DNA of 64,000 nucleotides from Gammaproteobacteria bacterium. GTDB taxonomy: Bacteria; Pseudomonadota; Gammaproteobacteria; JABCZS01. This document shows, in pieces, positions 53,305-60,421 of the stretch. The stretch spans positions 60,206-124,205 of the forward strand of contig JAJFKJ010000057.1 in assembly GCA_021773275.1 (NCBI GenBank). The letters run 5' to 3'. Below the pieces are notes generated by a model, which saw only the letters and a program-made list of their open reading frames with translations, did no database searches and was not told where the DNA came from. A program made the translations under genes and the position numbers. Each line of letters begins with the position of its first letter. Position 1 is the first letter of the stretch.

Positions 53305-53608
53305 GCATCTCACTTTCTGGGTCTACATACTGCATTGCGATAATGATACGTATTACACAGGTTATACAAACAATCTTGCAAAACGTTACCGCTCACATCT
53401 AGATGGCACAGGCCGGTGCAAATATACAAAAAGCTTTAAACCCCTTTGTATTGCGCAGTGCTGGAAAATTAATGGTGAAAAAGCTTTTGCCATGGAAGTA
53501 GAGCGGCGCATTAAAAAACTATCCCGCGCTGAGAAAAAAATCATCATTGAAAACCCCAAATTATTTTTAACAGACGATCGTATAAAACTTGTTAACAAAT
53601 ATTGCTAG
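53294..53608 (+). CDS. GIY-YIG domain protein (UPF0213/YhbQ-like)
   Basis: A 104-aa single-domain GIY-YIG protein: VYILHCDNDTYYTGYTNNLAKR, then HLDGTGRCKYT, LCIAQCWKINGEKAFAMEVERRIKKLSR. The catalytic Tyr pair, Arg and Glu are present. I take the ATG at 53294, inside the end of hipA (11-bp overlap); a longer frame would not be conserved. Such small proteins resemble the nuclease domain of homing enzymes and UvrC, but their cellular role is not settled. The overlap suggests co-transcription with hipBA. It converges with the next gene (4-bp overlap). Confidence 0.85.
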   Translation: MGCKHLTFWVYILHCDNDTYYTGYTNNLAKRYRSHLDGTGRCKYTKSFKPLCIAQCWKINGEKAFAMEVERRIKKLSRAEKKIIIENPKLFLTDDRIKLVNKYC

Positions 53609-54570
53609 GGCCGGTAAGCAGCAGGCATATTCGTTGAAAATGTTTTCTGCGTTGCTGAGCTTGCATTCGATGGATCACCATCTCTAAACATTGTTACAGT
53701 GTTTACAGCACTCGCATTCCCGTAATCCACCAATCCTTCGCCCGGTTTATGCGACGGTGCATTTGTTGTTCCTATGTGCACCAGGGTATCAACAAAGGCT
53801 TTGCTAAAACGATCCGTGTCTACAACAAAAGCATGACTGCTTGCCTCTGGGACATATTGGTAGGTAAGCCGCTCATTTCGCGCTAAACTTGTTAAAACAT
53901 CATAATAGGCAACATGTGGCTTATCGCATGTCCCTTGAATTGTTGCGTAATGACTAGGCTCGCTCATGCCGCTGTCTGGATAGTAGTGCCAAAGGTTTAT
54001 TTCAACTTTTTTGTATATCAATTGAGAGTGCATCTCAAAAAATTCTTTTATTGGTTTTAAAATAAAATCATCATAGTCATCATAAAAATTAAATACAATC
54101 TTGTCGGCATCAGGTTCATGCACGCAAATATTGCTAACCTGCAAATAAATAAGAAATATTTTATTATAATCGACAAAGGCATACCTGCAATCGCCACTGT
54201 CAATAAAGTGGTTGTCATTTGCTTTTTTAAGCAGCCAGCCTGGTTCCATCAGGGTAAGCCTAGGGGCAACTTCCTTAACAGTATAAGTTGCAACATCACC
54301 TGCAAAAAAAGTATTGTGTACAGCGCCCAGGTGCTTTGCAATTTCACGTACCGTATCCGAACCTAGAGGAGTTTTACGTAACTGAGCGACAGCAGCATCA
54401 TGCCGGGGTGTTTGACGCGTAGAGCCTGAAAACACATATTGTTTTATTGGCTTTTCTTTAGCGATATCATCAAAATGCTGTTTGTGCAGCCATAGAGTAT
54501 AATTAAGTTTCAGCCCAGGGAGCAGGATGCAGGAATCCATATCATATGATCTTGCGATAACTATGCGCAT
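53605..54570 (-). CDS. Hypothetical protein, 321 aa
   Basis: I do not recognise this soluble protein. It has mixed alpha/beta composition, begins MRIVIARSYDMDSCILLPG, and includes several aromatic-rich segments (YAFVDYNKIFLIYLQVSN, INLWHYYPDSG). DMDSC resembles the start of a HAD-like DxDxx loop, but no other HAD motif follows. The tail is Asn/Ser/Thr-rich. AGAGG lies 7-8 nt before the ATG. It lies between two toxin-antitoxin modules. The 240 bp upstream, before the yefM operator, hold no other feature that I can support. Confidence 0.55.
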   Translation of the reverse strand: MRIVIARSYDMDSCILLPGLKLNYTLWLHKQHFDDIAKEKPIKQYVFSGSTRQTPRHDAAVAQLRKTPLGSDTVREIAKHLGAVHNTFFAGDVATYTVKEVAPRLTLMEPGWLLKKANDNHFIDSGDCRYAFVDYNKIFLIYLQVSNICVHEPDADKIVFNFYDDYDDFILKPIKEFFEMHSQLIYKKVEINLWHYYPDSGMSEPSHYATIQGTCDKPHVAYYDVLTSLARNERLTYQYVPEASSHAFVVDTDRFSKAFVDTLVHIGTTNAPSHKPGEGLVDYGNASAVNTVTMFRDGDPSNASSATQKTFSTNMPAAYRP

Positions 54571-54744
54571 TTAAATGCCTCTAGAATGACAATACAGTAG
54601 GTTAATTGATTTGGTGATGACAGGCAAGAGCCTCACGCTATTTAACATGTACGCACACCAAACCATGTAAACGACGATAAAATCAAGAGGTTAGGGGAGG
54701 GTGCTATCAACTGTGTATTTAGCCTATTTTCTAGATTACTTGGC

Positions 54745-54798
54745 TTGATATATTGTACAATATATTGTACAATTAAAGGTGCAGTTAATCGTACAATA
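54745..54798 (+). promoter_or_regulatory. yefM-yoeB promoter/operator
   Basis: TTGATA (54745-54750) and TACAAT (54768-54773) are 17 bp apart. Two perfect TTGTACAA palindromes (54753-54760, 54765-54772) and one CGTACAAT half-match (54790-54797) cover the promoter. E. coli YefM binds palindromes with a TGTACA core, so the site is a convincing autoregulatory operator. Confidence 0.8.
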
Positions 54799-54811
54799 TG
54801 TGAGGCTAAAA

Positions 54812-55066
54812 ATGGACGCAATTTCTTACTCAAATGCCCGCAAAAACTTTGCGGAGACTATGGAGCGTGTTTGTGATGAACACGAGCCCATCATCATTAC
54901 GCGCTCAAATGCAGCACCCGTTGTGATGATGTCATTGGATGATTTCAACTCCATTCAAGAGACAGACTACTTGCTACGTAATTCGGCCAACGCTGAAAAC
55001 CTGCGAACCAGTATCAAGCAATATGAAGAGGGTAAATACCAGCGCAGGGACATTATCGACAAATGA
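54812..55066 (+). CDS. yefM: YefM-type antitoxin (Phd/YefM family)
   Basis: An 84-aa antitoxin beginning MDAISYSNARKNFAETMERV, the classical YefM N-terminus, with EPIIITRSNAAPVVMMSLDDFNSIQETDYLL and a disordered toxin-binding tail (SIKQYEEGKYQRRDI). GAGG lies before this ATG; an upstream TTG frame would run through the operator and is rejected. The yoeB start overlaps its stop by 4 bp. The upstream TGTACA boxes fit autoregulation by the YefM-YoeB complex. Confidence 0.94.
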   Translation: MDAISYSNARKNFAETMERVCDEHEPIIITRSNAAPVVMMSLDDFNSIQETDYLLRNSANAENLRTSIKQYEEGKYQRRDIIDK

Positions 55067-55323
55067 TACTTTCATGGACGGACTTAGCTTGGGATAGCTA
55101 CCTATACTGGCAGGCCAATGATAAGAAGGTCTGTAGACGCATTAATGAGCTTATCAAAGACATTAAGCGAACCCCCTTTGAAGGTATTGGCAAGCCTGAA
55201 CCCTTGCGGTATGAATTAGCAGGGAAGTGGTCAAGGCGAATTAACAATGAGCATCGCCTCGTTTACCAGGTGCAGGATGCAGAGCTGGTAATTTTTCAAT
55301 GCCGTTACCATTATGGAAAGTAA
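55063..55323 (+). CDS. yoeB: YoeB-type toxin (ribosome-dependent mRNA interferase)
   Basis: An 86-aa toxin of the RelE/YoeB family that cleaves mRNA on the ribosome. LSWTDLAWDSYLYWQANDKK, INELIKDIKRTPFEGIGKPE, LAGKWSRRINNEHRLVYQV and FQCRYHYGK match YoeB throughout, including the Glu, Arg and final His-Tyr of the active site. Length is the family standard (84-86 aa). It is coupled to yefM. A 35-codon frame starting at 55313 inside its end runs to 55420, but there is no support for its being a gene. Confidence 0.95.
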   Translation: MILSWTDLAWDSYLYWQANDKKVCRRINELIKDIKRTPFEGIGKPEPLRYELAGKWSRRINNEHRLVYQVQDAELVIFQCRYHYGK

Positions 55324-55446
55324 TGCAGGATTTGGAGATGATTCAACCCCGGTAAGGATTCTCAAAAATGATGCGGTACACCCTATGTTGCAAGAACAAA
55401 GGGCGCAAGACATTATTTAACATAATATACATTATGCGAACCAAGG

Positions 55447-55713
55447 GTGTAAAGGCTACGTGTTAATGTCTAACAAGATCGTAACAAGATCGCCCCCTTT
55501 CTTGAAGGGGGCAGGCACATGAGCCCATAAGGCGAATGTGACGGGGGTTTTCTCGTAGTTTAAAGCTCGCGGAAATCCCCCGCTCGAAGCTGCGCTTCTC
55601 GCCGCCCCCTTTTGCAAAGGGGGCTATACCCTTTGGTGAAATCGTTGAAAATAAACGCCTAGGTGACGTGCTTGCATACATTAACGAGAAGCAGGCACAG
55701 CTAGACTCTATTA
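55447..55713 (+). repeat. Repeat cluster: composite family B palindrome plus transposon-like remnant
   Basis: This 417-bp spacer between yoeB and the next gene holds three elements. First, a short remnant, GTGTAAAGGCTACGTGTTA, like 58372-58390. Second, a 133-bp composite palindrome (55492-55624): GCCCCCTTT/AAGGGGGC, ACGGGGGTTTTCTCGTAG, CGCTCGAAGC/GCGCTTCTC and a closing GCCCCCTTTT/AAAGGGGGC. Third, a coding-like remnant (55625-55713) that translates as EIVENKRLGDVLAYINEKQ, also found at 60108-60264 and partly at 57766-57840. Confidence 0.65.
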
Positions 55714-55741
55714 GAAGATTAATTTTTGATGTGTTGTATAA

Positions 55742-56857
55742 TCATTTTCTTCTGGGCTTATTCCCTGCCGTTGCCCCTTCTCCCTGGGTTGGCATATCTC
55801 TGCAAACCTTAGAAAAAATGTTTAAAAGATCTTGTTCTGCCCCCAAAATGATTTTTCTGAACTCAGACTCGCGCAATTTACTAAGATCTCCATCAGGCAA
55901 CATGGCAGCTGGAAAATGAGCGCCTAGGTCCCTCGCATTCAGCATGCGCTGAGAAATTTTCTCAAAACCATAGGGGAACGAAATTGTTGGGCAGTCAGAA
56001 ACACTGGCAAAAAACAGACTCCCCTGATTGAATAGTTCGTGACACATAATATAGAGCAAAAAATGAAACATTTCTTGCATTTCTTTACTGTACCCACTGA
56101 ATTCGTTAATCATTGCCTTAATGCGTTGCGATCCCTCAGCATATGAGAATGGCTGTCTAGTTAAAAGTGCACAAGAAGGAGGATTATTATATCTCTCCAG
56201 CATAGAAAAACTATTGAAATCATTTATAATTAACTGCGCCGGGGTGAGCATAGCTCCCTTGAAAACCGCATTATCTATCGTAAGACGCAATGGGTATATC
56301 CCTTCTGCTAGCATTTTATTTATGCCCTCTAAACGTAACTCTCCAGCCCATGGCAAAACCAAAAAAGTTAAAAATTTCTGATATGGGGGATCTAAAAAGC
56401 TTAAACGCCGGTATAATTCATCATCATCGGGCATTAGTGTAGCTGCTTTCAAATCTATCCACATATAACTGCGTACACGGATATGATCGCACCAGATTCC
56501 ACGCGAACGGAAATGCGCGGATACTTCATTATGCATATGAGCTTGTTGTCTGCCCTCTTCAAATGTAAGCGCAGATGACAATTTAAGCGCAAAAAGTATG
56601 ATCCATAGGTAGCTAATACTAGAATTTTCTTTAGCGTAATCTAGTTCGTCCTTAATTATAGTGTGCACATCAGGTGTGTGCCGCTCAATCTTCTGCTGCA
56701 CCGCAGCCCAAAGGTTGTCAGCATAACCAGCCCAAAGTACATGATGGTCGCGAGGACCAATATTTGCATTTATAATACTTTCTCTTAGCTTTAAAACTGC
56801 TTCATAGCTCTCATCTGTGTTATGCGATACGTTAGCCAAATTTCGTTGTCTAAACAT
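55742..56857 (-). CDS. Hypothetical protein, 371 aa
   Basis: No known domain is recognised. The protein is soluble, mostly helical with many aromatic residues (HVLWAGYADNLWAAVQQKIE, LSFLDPPYQKFLTFLVLPWAG), and ends in a basic tail, GNKPRRK. GGGAG lies about 9 nt before the ATG at 56857. Upstream, at 56898-56930, are five tandem TGAAGT units that fall in its leader or promoter region. Palindromic repeats lie on both sides. It could be an effector or a toxin-like accessory gene, but nothing in the sequence shows that. Confidence 0.55.
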   Translation of the reverse strand: MFRQRNLANVSHNTDESYEAVLKLRESIINANIGPRDHHVLWAGYADNLWAAVQQKIERHTPDVHTIIKDELDYAKENSSISYLWIILFALKLSSALTFEEGRQQAHMHNEVSAHFRSRGIWCDHIRVRSYMWIDLKAATLMPDDDELYRRLSFLDPPYQKFLTFLVLPWAGELRLEGINKMLAEGIYPLRLTIDNAVFKGAMLTPAQLIINDFNSFSMLERYNNPPSCALLTRQPFSYAEGSQRIKAMINEFSGYSKEMQEMFHFLLYIMCHELFNQGSLFFASVSDCPTISFPYGFEKISQRMLNARDLGAHFPAAMLPDGDLSKLRESEFRKIILGAEQDLLNIFSKVCRDMPTQGEGATAGNKPRRK

Positions 56858-56897
56858 TATTTTTTACTCCCTAACGTTGAGCAACAGCAACATACAC

Positions 56898-56930
56898 TGA
56901 AGTTGAAGTTGAAGTTGAAGTTGAAGTTGA
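56898..56930 (-). repeat. Tandem hexanucleotide repeat (TGAAGT x5)
   Basis: Five perfect TGAAGT units plus TGA, 41-73 bp upstream of the 371-aa gene. A simple repeat this close to a start codon can vary in copy number. The remaining DNA up to 57061 shows nothing else. Confidence 0.75.
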
Positions 56931-57061
56931 CTAATTTTCAACTACCAGCACATAAGGAGGTAGTCATCTAAGTTGCATTTTATCATAAACAAATACGCTA
57001 CGCAAGGGAAAATACCATATATATATCAATAGGTTATATCAAAATTAAGGAAAACGACTCT

Positions 57062-57142
57062 AACCGGACATTTCTACTTAGCCCCACATAGGACATCTCT
57101 AAACAGCGTTGACAAGGGTGTAGACGCAAAGTGATAGTGTCC
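57062..57142 (+). repeat. Insertion-element end remnant (family C)
   Basis: CCGGACATTTCTACTTAGC, then GGACATCTCTAAACAGCG and TTGACA, continuing GTGTAGACGCAAAGTGATAG. Other copies are at 58313-58432, 59886-60070, 62196-62330 and 63816-64000. The two GGACAT-TCTA motifs look like transposase binding sites; the arrangement recalls ends of IS481-type elements, from memory only. Confidence 0.55.
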
Positions 57143-57203
57143 AGGGGTGCAAGACCTCATCTCAAGATAACAAAAGTGATAAAAAGTCTGGGTAATATAG
57201 ATA

Positions 57204-57334
57204 GCCCCCTTTCTTAAAGGGGGCAGGCATATGAGCCGTGAGGCGAATATGACGGGGGTTTTCTCGTAGTTCAAAGCTCGCAGAAAACCCCCGCTCGAAG
57301 CTGCGCTTCTCACCGCCCCCTTTACAAAGGGGGC
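57204..57334 (+). repeat. Composite family B palindrome, left of the DUF559 gene
   Basis: A 131-bp unit closely similar to 55492-55624: both start with GCCCCCTTTCTT, contain GACGGGGGTTTTCTCGTAG and CTCGAAGCTGCGCTTCTC, and close with GCCCCCTTT/AAAGGGGGC. It ends 21 bp before the DUF559 start codon. Confidence 0.75.
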
Positions 57335-57355
57335 GATTCATAATACGCTTCATAT

Positions 57356-57709
57356 ATGCACAATTATAATAAAAAACTAAAGCCCTACTCTCGTAATTTA
57401 CGAAAAAACCAAACGGACGCCGAAGAAAAACTTTGGTACCATCTACGTCGCAAACAACTTAACAACATCAGATTCACTAGGCAAAAACCCATCGGCCACT
57501 ACATCGTAGACTTCTACGCGCATTCAGCAAAACTTGTCATAGAAATTGATGGCGGGCAGCATTATGAGGACAAAGGTTTAGCCTACGACGCAAAACGTGA
57601 TCGCTATTTGCAATCTCTTGGCTTAAAAGTCTTGCGTTTTAACAACCTTGAAGTCATTTATGAACTTGATGCCGTGCTAGAAATGATATATGAAGTGGTT
57701 TCTAGCTAA
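57356..57709 (+). CDS. DUF559 endonuclease-domain protein
   Basis: A 117-aa protein of the DUF559 family, related to very-short-patch-repair nucleases (PD-(D/E)XK-like fold). Features: LRKNQTDAEEKLWYHLRR, FTRQKPIGHYIVDFYAHSAKLVIEIDGGQHYE (the IVDF-Y ... IEIDGGQH core carries the catalytic Asp, Glu and nearby residues), RDRYLQSLGLKVLRFNN. Length is standard. It lies between two GC-rich palindromes of family B; a very similar palindrome without the gene occurs at 55.5 kb. That suggests the gene and the repeats travel together, which is inference. No clear ribosome binding site. Confidence 0.9.
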   Translation: MHNYNKKLKPYSRNLRKNQTDAEEKLWYHLRRKQLNNIRFTRQKPIGHYIVDFYAHSAKLVIEIDGGQHYEDKGLAYDAKRDRYLQSLGLKVLRFNNLEVIYELDAVLEMIYEVVSS

Positions 57710-57713
57710 AAAA

Positions 57714-57840
57714 ACCCCCGCCTCATTCGCTGCGCGAATGCGCCCGCCCCCTTTAATTAGGGGGCTATCCCCTGCCCTACATCAACGAAAAGCAAGCTGA
57801 GCTCGATTGTGAAGGGTATAGGAACTTGAAAATGATATGT
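57714..57840 (+). repeat. Family B palindrome right of DUF559, then remnant D
   Basis: ACCCCCGCC, ATTCGCTGCGCGAAT and GCCCCCTTTAA/TTAGGGGGC (57746-57765) follow the DUF559 stop codon. Next comes CTATCCCC and a coding remnant translating as YINEKQAELDCE, as at 55.6 and 60.2 kb. Confidence 0.65.
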
Positions 57841-57848
57841 AATTAACT

Positions 57849-57854
57849 TACAAT
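57849..57854 (+). promoter_or_regulatory. -10 hexamer exactly 6 nt before the ORF at 57861 (leaderless)
   Basis: TTGAAA (57826-57831), 17 bp, TACAAT (57849-57854), six bases, ATG. No ribosome binding site. Confidence 0.5.
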
Positions 57855-57860
57855 GGGCAA

Positions 57861-58277
57861 ATGTTACGTTATACCACACACCACACAGCTAATGAGCCCT
57901 CGCCAACCGATGCTGAGGAAGCATTATTTATCAAGCATGTGTTGCAAAATTTAGGCATGTTAGAAAATCTCCCTGGCTCATTGGGCTACTGCGGAGATGG
58001 CGACAAGGAGCTAGCTGTAGAAGAGCAAGTTCCAAATCTTTCTTTAGATCAATTTCGAGAGAGTATACGCGAAATCACTATAGAAAATTATCATGATAAT
58101 CAAGTTTGGCTTCGTATAGAGCATTATTCGCCCCCTTATGATTGGGCCTATGGATCTAGCGATGAGTATGTGGCCTTCTACACGGTACCTGAGAATTACT
58201 CATCCCCCCAGGCTTATATCAAAGATATAGCAGGCAGGGCCGCCCCTAACACCAATCCGCCACCCCGACCTAGTTAA
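57861..58277 (+). CDS. Hypothetical protein, 138 aa
   Basis: Unrecognised. A small acidic soluble protein with LSLDQFRESIREITIENYHDNQVWLRIEHYSPPYDWA as its most ordered part and a Pro-rich tail ending PPPRPS. A good -35/-10 pair leads straight to the ATG with a 6-nt gap. It stands alone between the DUF559 unit and a family C remnant. GC content and style do not differ visibly from the neighbours. Effector, antitoxin or orphan, all remain possible. Confidence 0.5.
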   Translation: MLRYTTHHTANEPSPTDAEEALFIKHVLQNLGMLENLPGSLGYCGDGDKELAVEEQVPNLSLDQFRESIREITIENYHDNQVWLRIEHYSPPYDWAYGSSDEYVAFYTVPENYSSPQAYIKDIAGRAAPNTNPPPRPS

Positions 58278-58312
58278 TTTGACAGTGTAGACTTCAAATA
58301 TCCACCCCTACA

Positions 58313-58432
58313 AAACCGGACATATCTACTTAGCCCCACCCAGGACATCTCTAAACAGCGTTGACAACCGGTGTAAAGCCCACGTGTTAATGTCCTATTG
58401 TGAGTCCACTAAGAGTGCGCCTAGAAGATAAA
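58313..58432 (+). repeat. Insertion-element end remnant (family C) with coding tail
   Basis: AAACCGGACATATCTACTTAG, GGACATCTCTAAACAGCG and TTGACA as at 57.06 kb, then CACGTGTTAATGTC (also near 55.46 kb) and a frame ending CES-KSAPRR, the same ending as the remnant at 60.2 kb (CERSKSAPRRAQ). Confidence 0.6.
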
Positions 58433-58446
58433 AATATTGGCTTTGC

Positions 58447-59784
58447 TTAATGCTTCGCGCCAGATAAAGCGGCACTACGCCCAGCCTTAACGGCAAACGG
58501 AACGCCATCTTTATCCCAAGCAGAATTGCGACCAGTATTTTTTGAACCCGCAGACCCAAATCTTGCTAGCGCCGCCTGTGCATCTTTATTTCCGCTTGAA
58601 GCAGCACTTCGAAAGGCCCCTAAAGCAGCATCGTAGTGAAGCTCTCCCAAGTTATATGTTGCCGTCGCATTCCCTTGCCTTGACGCCTTCTCCAATAACC
58701 CTTGCGCCTTTATATAATCTACATTAAGACCACCCTTTCCATTCTTGTAAAACAAAGCAAGGTTATTAAGCCCCCAGTCATAATCTTGAGCAGCAGCTTT
58801 TTGGTACCACTTTAGCGCTTCATTATCGTTTGGCTTTATCTTGCCATGACCATGCTCAAGTATATAGCCCATCGTGTTCTGTGCTGTTTTATCACCTTTC
58901 TCTGCAGCAACTTTAAGCCAATCAACTGCCCGATCTTGATGTTTACTATAGGAGGCATCATCGTATAAAAAACCTAAACATGTTGCTGCATCAACATCAC
59001 CTTGACTTGCTGACATTTCCAACCAAAACCATGCTTTATCAGCATTCTTTTTTACACCGCTGGCATCTCTATAGCAAATCCCTGTCTTACATTGTGAGTA
59101 AGCATTTCCGAGCATAGCTGCGCGCTCGTAGTTTTCTAAAGCTTTTACTGAATCTTCTGGAACAACTATTCCCTTTTCGTACATCCAGCCCAGAAGGGAA
59201 AAAGCATCTGGAAAATCAGCTTCTGAGGCTTTTATAACCCAACGATGGGCGTCACGTGGGTTGGCTTGAACATCATCCTCACCATCAAGAAGAAGGTGGG
59301 CTAGGCGATATTGCCCGCGAACATAGCCCTTTTCTGCTGCTTCAGCATAGTAATCTCTTGCAAGTTTGACATTTTTATCAACACCTTCCCCTTTATGGTG
59401 CATTCGGCCTAAATCAAAAGATGCGGTTATGTCACCTGCAGCTCTTGCCTTCAATAGTAAGTCTTTCGCAGTTTTGTAGTAATCTATACCTTTGGCGCGA
59501 TCTTTTTCAACACCGTTTCCGAGGATATAAAGAACACCAAGCAACCTATGCCCACGACCAGAATCTTTAGCCGCGGCTTGTTCGTATAGCTCTTTCGATT
59601 TGACGTAATTCTGCGGGATTCCAAGACCGCCTTCATACATTTCACCCAAATCACACATTGCATGCACATCGCCTGCATCAGCTTTTTCTTTTAATGCATT
59701 AAATCTTGTTTGAACATTGGCTTGAACTTTAGTTTTAATGTCTGACTCACCTGAACCACCAAACCCTTTAAATAGCTTCATCAT
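58447..59784 (-). CDS. Sel1-like repeat protein
   Basis: A 445-aa protein made of about ten Sel1-like repeats of 36-44 residues from about residue 35 to 415. Examples are MCDLGEMYEGGLGIPQNYVKSKELYEQAA, LGRMHHKGEGVDKNVKLARDYYAEAA and LGWMYEKGIVVPEDSVKALENYERAA. Sel1 repeats form alpha-solenoids for protein binding. In Legionella, Sel1 proteins such as LpnE and EnhC act at the host interface; here no signal peptide is present, so location is open. A strong site (AAGGAGG) lies 6-9 nt before two adjacent ATG codons. It is flanked by family C remnants. Confidence 0.92.
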   Translation of the reverse strand: MMKLFKGFGGSGESDIKTKVQANVQTRFNALKEKADAGDVHAMCDLGEMYEGGLGIPQNYVKSKELYEQAAAKDSGRGHRLLGVLYILGNGVEKDRAKGIDYYKTAKDLLLKARAAGDITASFDLGRMHHKGEGVDKNVKLARDYYAEAAEKGYVRGQYRLAHLLLDGEDDVQANPRDAHRWVIKASEADFPDAFSLLGWMYEKGIVVPEDSVKALENYERAAMLGNAYSQCKTGICYRDASGVKKNADKAWFWLEMSASQGDVDAATCLGFLYDDASYSKHQDRAVDWLKVAAEKGDKTAQNTMGYILEHGHGKIKPNDNEALKWYQKAAAQDYDWGLNNLALFYKNGKGGLNVDYIKAQGLLEKASRQGNATATYNLGELHYDAALGAFRSAASSGNKDAQAALARFGSAGSKNTGRNSAWDKDGVPFAVKAGRSAALSGAKH

Positions 59785-59885
59785 ATGTAACCTCCTTGGA
59801 TAAGCAATGCAGACAGGAAAATTATATCACCACAAGAGCTAAAGAAACACAGTATAGAGAGCAGTTACCAAACAGACTATTAAAT

Positions 59886-60070
59886 AAAACCGGACATTTC
59901 TAAATAGCTAAGAATAGGACATCTCTAAACAGCGTTGACAAATGTTGTAGACGCAAAATGATAGTGTTTGATGACGAATCAGATAAGAGAGCTTGAGCGG
60001 AAGCGAGCGATCAGGAGGGCTAGACTCAGCTGATCGCTCACTACCGTTCGCGCTCTCATTCTAGCTCATC
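59886..60070 (+). repeat. 185-bp family C repeat, copy 1
   Basis: Aligns without gaps to 63816-64000 (offset 3930). It contains two GGACAT-TCTA motifs, GCGTTGACA, ATGATAGTGTTTGATGACG and a long imperfect inverted repeat (GAGCG-AAGCGAGCGATCAG pairing with CTGATCGCTC and CGCTCTC). Confidence 0.8.
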
Positions 60071-60087
60071 ACACATTTATGTACAAA

Positions 60088-60264
60088 GCCCCCTTTACAA
60101 AGGGGGCTATCCCCTACTCTATTCTGCATGGTAAATTACAAAAAATTGACCAGGGTAAAATCGTTGAAAACAAACGTTTAGGTGCTGTAATGGCTTACAT
60201 TAATGAGAAACAATCTGAGCTGGATTGTGAAAGGAGTAAAAGTGCCCCGAGAAGAGCTCAGTAG
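60088..60264 (+). repeat. Family B palindrome core and transposon-like coding remnant (D)
   Basis: GCCCCCTTT/AAAGGGGGC (60088-60107), then a frame translating as HGKLQKIDQGKIVENKRLG, AVMAYINEKQSELD and SKSAPRRAQ, ending at 60264. Parts recur at 55.6, 57.8 and 58.4 kb. It looks like the C-terminal piece of a mobile-element protein that I cannot name. The whole spacer 59785-60421 otherwise holds the 185-bp repeat and a small minus-strand ORF. Confidence 0.55.
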
Positions 60265-60273
60265 AATTTATTA

Positions 60274-60399
60274 CTAGTCAATATCAAACAGGGGTCTATC
60301 GAAGTCAGCGACAATCCTGGCATACATATCTCCCTGGCCATATAGGAAATCTGTTGCCAGCGCTGGGGAGCCCTCTGCTATAATTAAAAATACATCCAT
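60274..60399 (-). CDS. Small ORF, 41 aa, divergent from the gene at 60422
   Basis: A 41-codon frame from ATG at 60399: MDVFLIIAEGSPALATDFL, YGQGDMYARIVADF and DRPLFDID at the end. The composition is protein-like and the start is 22 bp from the divergent gene. There is no clear ribosome binding site. It may be a remnant of a longer coding region or a real small protein. Confidence 0.3.
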   Translation of the reverse strand: MDVFLIIAEGSPALATDFLYGQGDMYARIVADFDRPLFDID

Positions 60400-60421
60400 T
60401 ATCGTTAACCCGAGCTTCTTC

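Noticed and set aside
53605..54570. A HAD-family phosphatase, based on DMDSC near the N-terminus
   Set aside because: Only the first motif resembles HAD enzymes. The later Thr/Ser, Lys and acidic motifs are not visible.
55313..55420. A 35-codon ORF overlapping the end of yoeB
   Set aside because: No ribosome binding site, no similar frame elsewhere, and it runs into a repeat-rich spacer.
56898..56930. A CRISPR array
   Set aside because: The units are only 6 bp and directly adjacent, without spacers. The other repeats in 55-64 kb are dispersed, not regularly spaced.
57062..57142. A complete insertion sequence
   Set aside because: No transposase gene lies between any pair of family C copies; only end-like sequences and short coding remnants are present.
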